Positions 54,169 to 64,000 of a stretch of DNA of 64,000 bases are shown here, one piece after another. The translations under genes were made by a program, and so were the position numbers. Origin of the DNA: Anoplopoma fimbria (Eukaryota; Chordata; Actinopteri; Perciformes; Anoplopomatidae); contig NC_072467.1 of NCBI RefSeq assembly GCF_027596085.1, positions 6,265,861 through 6,329,860 of the forward strand. Direction: 5' to 3'. Each line of letters starts with the position of its first letter. Positions within the stretch are counted from its first letter, which is position 1. Under the pieces are notes generated by a model. It saw only the letters and a program-made list of their open reading frames with translations. It was not told where the DNA came from and made no database searches.

Positions 54169-54720
54169 TCACAATAGATTGCCCTAGTATGACAAAGGAC
54201 AGATTAGCCCTCTGCTTATACAGGGGATGTGTAAGGACAAGCTCCAGGTGTGATGATGACGCAAGTATCTAATCTTGTGTGCCATTTAAATGCCATGACT
54301 ACTATTGATATATGGTAGAAGTGCCACTGGGGCATTCCTCCTATTTCAAATGTCTGATATATTTTGAGGAAAAATCTAATAAAAAAAAAAACGTGAACTA
54401 AGCACAACGGCTTTACATTTTCTTCATCACTTCTTGCATTCTTTGACTCTCCTTTCTACAACAGTGACTAGAAGCAATGGTGGCTCAGAGGACCCATTTG
54501 AAGGTCACAGCTGAGGGAGCATTTGGAAGATGTGTGCCAACGTAGCCACATTCTTCATTTATATGTGAGCTATTTTAAGAGTTTTTTTTTTTCTAAAGCA
54601 GTGACATCAGGGAGACCAAAATGTTGTTTTGACAGCACACACACATTTGTCTGCTTGTGCTTAGATGCACTTTGTGAGTAGGAAAATAAAGCATAAAGTG
54701 TGAATAGGGAAATATATTTA

Positions 54721-55284
54721 CCGTATTTTCCGCACTATAGGGCGCACTGGATTATAAGGCGCACTGTCAATGAATGGTCTATTTTCGATCTTTTTTCATA
54801 TATAAGGCGCACCGGACTATAAGGCGCATTAAGCGAAACAAAACAGTCAGTCAGTCAAACTTCCTCCACTTCCGTACCATTGATTCATTAACGTTGAATT
54901 CTCCCGCAGCTGCTCTATTCCCATGTTCTACTGCGTGACTGATAGCCTTGCGTTTGAAGTCCGCGTCGTAAGCGTGTCTCTTGACAGGAGCCATGTTGGG
55001 TCCTTATACACACACACTGTAATATGATGGTGAAGCACAGTGTGTATTACTCCGCGACGCTTCTGACTACGGTGGCCGTGATGCTGCTGCGGTGCGGCTT
55101 TGTAGTTTACTAAGTCTACTAAAACATGTTGACAGAGCGCCGTGTACCACACAAAACCGCTTCGAGGTCAGTAAGCACAACCATAATTAATCCATATATA
55201 AAGCGCTCCGGATTATAAAGCGCACTGTCGTTTTTTGAGAAAATTAAAGGCTTTTAAGTGCGCCTTATAGTGCGGAAAATACGG
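54721..55284 (-). mobile_element. Pogo-like (Tc1/mariner superfamily) miniature element, 564 bp
   Basis: Terminal inverted repeats CCGTATTTTCCGCACTATA are flanked by TA on both sides (54719-54720 and 55285-55286). Subterminal copies of 'TATAAGGCGCAC' and close variants occur at both ends, several in direct orientation, and are probably transposase binding sites. The interior encodes, on the minus strand, the start of a transposase with a helix-turn-helix domain like that of pogo/Tigger transposases. The catalytic DDE part is absent, so the element is a deletion derivative. TA duplication and the domain type agree with each other. Confidence 0.88.
54851..54994 (-). pseudogene. Truncated pogo-type transposase, N-terminal HTH only
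   Basis: A 47-codon frame begins MAPVKRHAYDADFKRKAI, continues with a HAVEHGNRAAA helix, then FNVNESMVRKWRK, and stops at TGA (54853-54851). The spacing (DxxFKRKAI... GNRAAA...FNVNESMVRKWRK) is the CENP-B/Psq-type helix-turn-helix found at the N terminus of pogo-like transposases, which binds the element's own termini. Family proteins run several hundred residues further with a DDE/D catalytic domain; here the frame ends two codons after WRK (FD, then stop). One position reads AAAGEF where family members usually have Arg. It could yield a DNA-binding-only peptide if transcribed, but is most likely a relic. Confidence 0.85.
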
Positions 55285-55286
55285 TA

Positions 55287-56119
55287 TTTGCAGGAATGCA
55301 CATAAAACAACCTTTATCTACGACAAAGTCTTTCGAAGTAAACAGCAATGCACTTCTGTCATTGCTTCCTAAAACGACTCGTATGAGCATTTTCCTATTG
55401 GCAGAACGACATTGTCATTGACTTCCAAAGCCATTGTGGATTATTGTCACCAATTATTCCGATGGCTTGTTTCTGATTCGCCACATAGTTAACTGAATAC
55501 TGCATTTAACATTCAGAGCATTAGTATAGCAGCAAAAAACTTTTTGCTATGTAAAGATATATTGGAGTAATGTCTACCTGAGCAGAGAATGAAACCGCTC
55601 TCCTTCTGTGTGTGTTGTAATCTGAGCTTCTCCTTGCTTTTAGGGACATAGCCAGGCAGGCTGAGCATGCTCTAGTTCAAGCGTGCCCCACATGCCTGCT
55701 CATGCTCTAAACTGCACCCATACGGCGGTTACAGCTGAAAACGCTGTCCTGGGATAGGAGAGGATACAAAAGTGCTCTATGCATTCTTAACTTCCCAGCT
55801 TTTAAGAATGTTTTCTGGAAGGAACCATGCAATTTGGCACACATTTGAGTTAAATAAAAAATGAGTAAGCTGAACATACAAATTGTTCCAAAAAACAAAC
55901 AAATTTAATGGAACCAATTCAAAACAGACTACAAGTGTATTTTGAAAAAGAAAGACAAGACTCTGAAAGGACTTGATCACAGTCAGAAGAGACCTGTTTT
56001 GAACCAGGGATTATTAGACCACATCCCAAATGCGTTTGACTGAAACAAAGAGACAAAGAACATCACAGCAGCATGAAACGTTATCAAAGTACAAGCAGCT
56101 ATTATTGAAAAGAGCAACA
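55287..56119. other. Unassigned DNA
   Basis: Nothing recognised. Two overlapping minus-strand frames (63 and 67 codons) occupy the same bases in different phases. Confidence 0.4.
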
Positions 56120-56169
56120 ATAAATATGATGTAAGCTCATCCAAATAAATATGACGTAAGCTCATCCAA
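56120..56169. repeat. 25-bp tandem duplication
   Basis: 'ataaatatgatgtaagctca' plus 'tccaa' is repeated exactly once more at 56145-56169, with a single T-to-C change that creates a 'tgacgtaa' word, close to a CRE half site. Confidence 0.96.
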
Positions 56170-59100
56170 AAAGCTACATACAGGTAAAATAAATGATTAA
56201 GTTCTATGATAATGAAGTTATATTTTCTTCTTCTACACCAACAACACACATTTTTACTCATACTGCAATAAAACATTTGCATGCAAAACAACAATACTCT
56301 ATCAATACTGTTCAACAAGCATGCACATGTAAACAAAAGTGAAACCTAATTAATTTGGCCCTGTCCACAGTCTCTAATCCACCACCACTATATATATACT
56401 TTCATGAAGCTGTTCTCAGCAAAAAAGATCACAGGCAGTGAAATTGGCATTTCATATTCCTCGCAGCTAAAGCGAAGTTCAAGCTGCATGCAGAGTTGAT
56501 GTTATCTTCATTGTAATGTTGAGTAACAAAAAATTATCATCTTTTGCCTTAATAATAATTTAATATCAAATAATACACGTAAGAGGTCAGGTTTGGAACC
56601 CAAAAGGATTTACACATATTTATTCTTTTCGCGTTGTTGCTTGAATTATGATAAATGCTTTTTGTCTGTTGGTGAATTATACCTTTTAAAAAAAAGGTCA
56701 ATTTCCCGGGATTCCAGGGATAATATGCTTCAGCTTCTGTTAGAGAAAATGTCTAAATTCAGGTAAAAATATCAATCCCTTTTGTCATTAAACTTACTGT
56801 AAACAATTTTTCTTCTGAGCACAGTCTCTTTAAAAATATAAAAATTCTGAATTGATTGAAAATATTTCGGTAATATGTTTTTGGTCGTGCCTTTCAGTGA
56901 TCAGACATAATTTCATTATTTTAAGTTGATGCATGTGAAAGAGCAGTGACAGAACAAAGACATGGTGATTTAGAAAACAAACTAATAATATCTGGTCTAT
57001 TTGTGTGAGCACGTAATAAAGACTGTAAATGAGAGCAGTCGGTGATGATCCAGACAGCATAAGCCAGAGGTCACCCATAGTGATCTTTGAGAGGATTTTA
57101 ATTAAGCTGCATTAGCTCTACCACACCAGAAATGATTGGGTCAAGAGTCTTTGATGTTTATGGTTAATGATCATGTGGGAAGCACACTTACTATAAGACT
57201 CTCCCTCAAGGGAAGTGTTCAATGGTAAGCTTTTTCACAATCACCATGAGCTGCTCTAATTTCCTAAATGAAGCTTTAGAAATGATAATGAAAAAAGGAA
57301 AACATCCAATACGTTTCACCCACTTTTTGTGTCTATAGCCCTTTCCCCACCATTGCGTTTTAATAGCTTCTACAACTTTGTACAAGATGTCACAATTTAA
57401 TGGAACACGTTTGATGTCATGTAAGGAGTTTGGAGCTGGACTTTAATAAGGCCGTTAAGTGGTAATGAGACTGAACATTGCTCTGTGAGGCCATGATGAC
57501 TGCTTAAACACTGTGGTTGTGTTCCCCACAAGGGCGGAGACACCCAAATGTTAACAGGATTACTCTTCCACTTCTTCTTTGAAATAAATATAATCCTCCA
57601 CTGCAGCTGCTAAATGGCCTTGTCTTTTTTCTTCTTTTACTCTTTTATCTTATACTCTTCCTTTGATTCTTACCTTTCTGTGAATGGAGGTAACAAGAGA
57701 GGAAAACATGTCAAGGCATTCATTTATTGTTCAATCACTTAAAAAGTCCCTGACCATGTGGACTGTAGCATTCCTCCTAATATTACAAGTGGGCAGGTAT
57801 TGGTTACAATTTCATATACAGTGGATGCAAAGTGAATATAGGTTTATGATGGGTCAATTATCATTATTATGATGGGTGATGCACATTACCCAAATCTAGT
57901 GATTGATACTATGACAGGCCTTTCAGAATGTAAGGTGAACCTGTAAGAGAAGCTGCTGTTATACAAAGACCAGAAGGAACAGCCTTGAAAGCTAATTAAT
58001 TATAGACTGTCCAAGGTAGATGTCTAGGCCACTGCATTATGTCTGCCTCCCTCAACCCCAAGTTCAATTATATCAATTTCCTTTTGTGTCTTAAAATAGT
58101 CAACTCTGCGTAAAGGCTTCAACAGAACAGTTGGATAGCTGAACAGGAAGTGTGCAGGTTGATTGTCTGTCGAGCACTCAATGGATTCCTCCTCTGTATT
58201 CCCAACGAACAAAAAAATTAATAATTTAGACTTTCAGAGGAGAGGAAATAACTTAATGCCAATCTGTTAGGAATCAGAGAATACTGTAAAGACAACTGTT
58301 TTTAACGTCTGTTAAAAAAAGAGACAACCTCTGGAACTGAAAGGAATGCTCGAGATGCACAAACTGTGGCTCTTATTTGCAGTGGCCCAGAGAGCTCTAA
58401 CCACTGCAATAAAAACAAAAATACACATGCCAATAGACTCAGCACACACAAATGAAGCGTTGTGCACTTGTTCCACACAAACCCCACACAGTTAAATGAT
58501 AGACAATTTCAATGATATTAACATGATGAACCAAGCCAGGTGTTTAATGTGTTTAATGCTTTCAATAAATCAAGTTGTGGTATTGTGATGTGCCAGGAAT
58601 CTGCTGTAGTTACCTGATCAAAAAATATTAAAAATTATGAAAATAAACCAGAGGTGATGAATGCTTACTGAGTCAAGGGCAGGTGATTGCATAACCTGGT
58701 TTTCCCGCCAAGTGTTCATTCACCTGTCACATGAGCCAACCGTTTGCACTGGGGCTGTTTTTTTTCTTACAACAGTATTATTATTATTATATTTTCCCTC
58801 TCATTCCTGATTGATAGCGTCCCCCCAGACACAGAAAACAAATATTTGAGAACAATCTTACGTTGCCCTCTCTGCACCTACAGGCAAAAGCTGCTTTGAG
58901 GCCTGACTGCATTATTCTACCACGTTTAAATAAAAGCCAGGTTGGCAACTAGAGAGGAAGAGTGGTGATAACTGATGTGGTAGACATAAGCCTGCAGTAT
59001 AATGGATATTTAAGAATATTTGTCACCAGACCCACGAATTAGAAACACTTTAACCTTTTAAACCAATGAATACTGGCCTGTATCCATTGAATATATAATC

Positions 59101-62100
59101 AAGCAACTAATTTACATAACCACAGAGCATCATTGTGCCTAAAGATAAGTGATACTGCTAGAGCAAAATAATATGTTTGACTAAAGGTGATAGGCTTGAA
59201 ATGAGGTGAATTCTCAGTTTGTCCTTACTAAATGAATTGTTCTAATCAAAAGCAAACCCCTTGTGTAAAAAATTTACTCAGAACTAATGTATATGTTTAA
59301 ATTAATTTAATACACAAAGGACTGGACACAACAAGGCCTATCACTACAGTATATGTCCCTCTTCGGGTCTAATTTAAAGCCTGTTGTTTTTATTCCCATA
59401 AATACCTGGATCTGGGGAGGGCAGCATGTTTTATAGGTTGGCTGCCTCTGTTTCCGCTTACCAGAGTTTACAGGAGGATGGCTGTCATATAAACATGGTA
59501 ATATACCAGCCTTACTCATAAGCATCAGGAAGAAATACTTGACACTTTAATTCATTTTATCGGAGTATTCATTTTATCACAGTGCTTTATCATGAAAAGA
59601 CAGGGGCAATAATCTGCTGTGTAAATTATTGCAGGAATGTTTGAAGTGCAAAATGGATGGAGTGATAAGCAGATGAAGATGAGATGAGGTTGAAGGCCAG
59701 GAGAAATGAGGAGGGATATCCTCAACAAATTTTGTGTGGAACTTAGGTAGAATATGCTATTCAAGGAGGTACATTTTTATTCATTTTCATAGAAAACAAA
59801 AAAAGACAACAAAAGAGCAACATATGTGTACACAGTTGAAATATTAGAGTACAGATGAAGATTGGACCTTAATAGGTTATTTGAGTTATCAAAGATAACA
59901 CCCCTTAAACATGCCATCACATAACACTAGCCTGGAAATGGAATCCATCTTTATAAGGTTTTTCCAATGAAACCAGCTGTGACCAACAGCTTTAAAATGA
60001 CATCAAATTGTGGTGTGAGTGTGCCTCCCAGCCCGGGGGTCAGGAGGCCCCAGAGGGAAAGAGGATAAAAGCAGCAAAAAGCATTTTCTTCTTTGTCCAC
60101 TTTAAGGCATAACCATACATTGCTCATGTGTTGACATATTATGCCCTGATAATTATCTGTAGGTTTGTCAATATGAGCAAACCCCTCACTTTTACACAAA
60201 CTCATTCGAGCCAATTCAATTGTAAAAATAAAAAAAAGATCAGTGCAGCTTTAACATGATAAAAAACAACATCCTATTCATACTTAACATGGTTTATTTT
60301 TTCTCTTTTATTGTTATCACCCTCTTCAGACCTATAACTGCTTTCAATGTAAGAATCTCGGAGGGAAACATCACTTTGGTTGATCTGCATGCAACCGATG
60401 ACAAGGTTGTTACAACTGCGTTATGATAATGGATGATGCTAAGGACAGGAGAAAAAATGAGGTACATCACCTCACATGCTATGCTAATCAGCAGCTGGTG
60501 CATTCTGGTAGGAAGTAAAAAAATATTTAATACTGCAGTGATGCTTTTTTTTCCTTCTATAAAGATGGATGAGTGAGCATCTCATCGCTCCCAGTTATGA
60601 TGTGAGGAGACACGACTGTCCAATAAATACAGTCCGAGGGTGTGAATTACATCTGTCCTCATTGTAAGTGTCTCATTAAGCCATGCTCTCTTGATTGAGG
60701 ATACATGGTAGATATTATAGGGGAGAACTGTTTGATGAAAATGTAGTGCACAGGACAAAAAGATAAATAATGTTAGCAACTTGAAGGTGAGCACAATCCA
60801 TCAGTCCCCTGTGGAAATTGATGCAGTTTTTTTTTTCTCAGAAGAGGAATAAGAAAGCCAACACAGACAAATCACGTACTCGACAGTGACAAAAGCTAAT
60901 AACTTAAATGTTCAATCACAGCAAAATGACATATAGCCCTTAAGTGAGCTTTTCAAAATATGTGCAATAATAATCTTATACTGTACAGTAGTTGACAGTT
61001 AGCTTTGTTTCTACATATGCAGTGTTTCAGCTTCTTTGAAGGAACGTTTTTGACAACTAGCTCCACTTGGTGATTTTTCACTCAAATAAGCTATGTATCA
61101 AAACTAATGACAGTCATTCAAGATGCCAGCCTGTCCGGCATTTTTCATGACAGAAGTGTCACATGGAGATTTTGTAGATTTTAATTTAGATCATGTTGAA
61201 TAATGGCACACAGACCCTATCCTAGACAAAGACATCATTGAAGTGTCGCTCAAGAGCACAAGATGAGTTCGGGGTGTTTTTCAATGACGTTCAGCTTTCC
61301 TGGAGTTCATTAGTGCAGCCATTTTAGGAAAAAGCAAATGACCCGCAAAACAAAGGCATCGGCGCTCAAAGACAACAGATTGCACTTAAGCTCGCTCAGT
61401 TTCGCAGCAGGAGGCATAAAAGAAGCTGCTCTCTGTGGGGTCAAACAACAACATCAGGGAAAAAGGGCTGCTCGTTGAGAACACATTTTTGATTTACGCT
61501 TTTGTCATCTAGACTATTCTCCACTCACTCCATGTGTGTTATGCTGTTGGATGTTCAATCAGAAAGTCATTAGCTAGAGATATTATATGACATTGCACAA
61601 AACACACAACCCAATTAGTGAGGCAGTTCAGGGATCTTTTCTTTTAATTCTCCCTAAAAGGAATGTTCGAGACTACCAACCAAATAACCTTTTGGAGAAC
61701 CCTGCAGGGAGAATAATGCAGTCAATATCCAATGGCACATTGCTTGTGAATGTGAGATAATGAGTATTTGGGGGTTCTCTAGTGTTCTCATTTACATTGT
61801 GTTCATTTGAAAGCCCATGGCTTAAAGTCAGAAGATAAGAAAGCAAGCTTTGTAATGGGCAGTTGTCTTGCCCCTATAATTTATCCTCATCTGAAGCCAC
61901 ATGAAAAATACAGTAATGAGCTGAGAGATCTGAATGTTATTTGATTTAAGATGGTGAGACTGCTCACCTGATAACCCCTCTTGGTGTTTAGTCAACAGTG
62001 CATGATGTTCAGCTAGTGTGTACACATGTGCACTTCACTATGTCAGGAAGTGGGGCTTTAATTTGAAATGTGTTTATCTCGCTAACAGTACTGGCTGTAC

Positions 62101-62395
62101 ATTGTAATGTTATGTCATCTGTTGAATGATTTAGTCAAAATACAGTTTAGATTATATTAGAGAAATATCAAGAGAGCAAAGCTCATTTCTACCCCATTTC
62201 GAGAAGAAGACACTGAAACAAAAAGTAAATAAAAATTAAAAACCATTTAGAGAAATCTGAACAGAGCCAACAGACATATTTGACTCATTTCATGCTCAAC
62301 TGCCAAGCCGGAGCTTCCACGTTCCAAATAAATGAGAAAAATACATATTTGAAAAACATGATGTAAGGTCTCTAAAATCTGTCAGGCAGTACTGT
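56170..62395. other. Unassigned AT-rich DNA, about 6.2 kb
   Basis: No gene, RNA or transposon recognised. Frames are all under 120 codons and without domains. 61300-61440 is repeat-free and less AT-rich. Confidence 0.45.
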
Positions 62396-62640
62396 AAATC
62401 CATTAGCCCTCCCACGGGGGAGACATCCACTGACAGATTCCTCTTCCTCCTCGCCCTGATAGATGCCACAATTACACATTTAGCGACAAGTCAGATCAAA
62501 TTTGATCAAGCTGCTCTTTGCAGTCAATTTTTTAGGCCCCGTCAGTCATTTGAATAATGTTAAGGCAGTTGGCGGTGATGTAGTGATGGGATGTGCTGCT
62601 CACTTTCACACTATTGATGCATATGAATTATTTTTAGGTT
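62396..62640. other. Candidate conserved non-coding element
   Basis: A repeat-free block with 'gatgccacaattacacatttagcgac', 'gatcaaatttgatcaagctgc' (a short palindrome-like core) and 'tttgaataatgttaaggcagttgg'. There is no coding frame. The call rests on texture only. Confidence 0.25.
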
Positions 62641-64000
62641 TAGTAAATATGTTTTTTTTTTTCTTGTAAGAAGACAGGTTTGAATGAGAAACATAGTGTA
62701 ATGTTTCCATTCTAGTTTCAATATTTTTTGTTTACCTTTGGAGCTCAGTGAAATTTATTGTGAACTAACATGGAGTCCTAATGTGTGATTCAAAATTGAA
62801 AAATAACATTGCTATGCTGTTTGTCAGTTTAGATACATGATTTTTACTCATGAATCTTTACTTTAGTTCATATTTCTGTGCCGCAATGAGAGAGCACAGT
62901 TTAACTTAAATATTACCGTGAGCGTGAATCAGATTAATGTGAAATCATTTGACTCAACACCATATTTGTTTAACATGCTGCCTCTCGATCTCTCTCCTCC
63001 CCCAAAGACACTGGAGTAAAGATCTATCTATCGCTATCTCTCACTCACTCAAACACACACGGAGGAGCAGCAAATGTCAGCAGTATATGTATTAATTACA
63101 TTCCCACAATCAATACAACACATTAAGTGAAGTTTACCAAAGTTCAATAAAGTATTTTTGACCTAACTGACCCTCGCAGAGATAATTCACTTCCTGAGAA
63201 CAAACATACAAATTACTCCTGCTCTTTCTCTCTTTGCCCCTCTTTATTTATTTTATTCACTTTAAAGTTCACTACAACTCAACAGTTTGACCCGTCCAGC
63301 AGGGGTCACTGTGGTCTTTAGAGAAGCCCAGCAAATCACATCCTTTAAGCTGCTGCACTTCCCCTTCTCTAACACACATCCTCTGTGTGGCATCACAAGA
63401 AGCGCCATGTGGAACTATACATTATACAGATAGCTCATCTATTTTGCATGTATAACATATGTACCTTGAAATCTAATAGCTCCATGAATCAGTCAGAGGG
63501 ACATTGGTAGCACCAGACATTATCCTGTAAAGGGGTTGGGTGTGAATAGGTGGTAACAGGGTCTTTAATGGAGTTGAAGTGTTGCTGCTGATGGGAATGA
63601 TTTGGAGTGTTGTGAATAGCTTGTTTATGGTGTGGATGCTCAGCCATGTTTTATTCTGAAAACAGGTTTAATAATGAGCTTCTCTGCACCTCACAAAGGA
63701 GAAAATACATTGATAAGCTTTATCACGAACACCTTGCAACAATGTGACAGCAGCTGTGCTTTTCAGTATTTTTCAGAATATAATCCTCACTTATATGTTT
63801 CCTGTAAGTCTTCAAAGCACGTCCAACTCAATCGTATTATCTGGAGAGATTTAATTTAAGGAAATTTGACTTGAACCTTCCAAGATGAAAAAAATAACTG
63901 CATGAAGAGATGAGGGTTAAGACGAGAAACCAGAAATAAACCCAATATTCACTGTAAGATTCTCCTAACAGTGTCAGATGAATGGCGGCGTGCTACCTTT
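62641..64000. other. Unassigned DNA to window end
   Basis: Nothing recognised. A 75-codon plus-strand frame at 63632 has no family features. Confidence 0.4.

Overview
The window looks like teleost fish genomic DNA, most likely percomorph. It is AT-rich with low CpG and has long (CA)n/(TG)n arrays. It carries tRNA-derived SINEs with an L2-clade tail (the 'taaaagcgtctgctaaatgactgtaatg' type end), Tc1-type foldback elements, hAT elements and a pogo-type element, all typical of ray-finned fish. I found no convincing host protein-coding gene, tRNA, rRNA or CRISPR array in the 64 kb. The ORFs are short, and most are chance or simple-repeat frames. The simplest reading is a gene desert or the inside of a very large intron, with scattered stretches that look like conserved non-coding elements. 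That last point needs a cross-species comparison I cannot run.

Layout. 1-5 kb: unassigned DNA with small TG/AG and TA microsatellites. 5-6.2 kb: a minus-strand SINE with a 9-bp target duplication, inserted beside an old hAT end. 6-12.6 kb: nothing recognisable. 12.6-17 kb: a second SINE type, then a block (13.9-14.95 kb) and another (16.75-17.06 kb) that look like regulatory DNA, with a degraded interspersed repeat between them. 19.2-20.9 kb: the densest repeat cluster. It holds an L2-tailed element with a 28-bp internal tandem array, an older fish repeat, and an 853-bp hAT element inserted into that repeat with a perfect 8-bp target duplication and its own 46-bp tandem array. 21-33 kb: mostly unassigned, with a SINE-like copy near 26.4 kb and a CA/CGCA array at 27.7 kb. 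34.0-36.6 kb: a Tc1-type foldback element and a plus-strand SINE abutting a hAT end. 37-39 kb: TC and CA arrays. 47-49.5 kb: a second Tc1-type foldback element and a possible LTR-like block. 50-53.4 kb: long CA and TG arrays. 53.6-54.2 kb: the most protein-like interval, on the minus strand, unidentified. 54.7-55.3 kb: a 564-bp pogo-like element that still encodes the N-terminal helix-turn-helix of its transposase. 55.3-64 kb: unassigned, with a candidate conserved block near 62.4 kb.

No genes here work together as an operon or pathway. The biology visible is layered transposition (at least five transposon or retroposon lineages), microsatellite growth and possibly distal regulatory sequence. 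The strongest findings are the hAT element with its tandem array, the pogo-like miniature element with a surviving DNA-binding exon, and the unidentified minus-strand coding-like block next to it.
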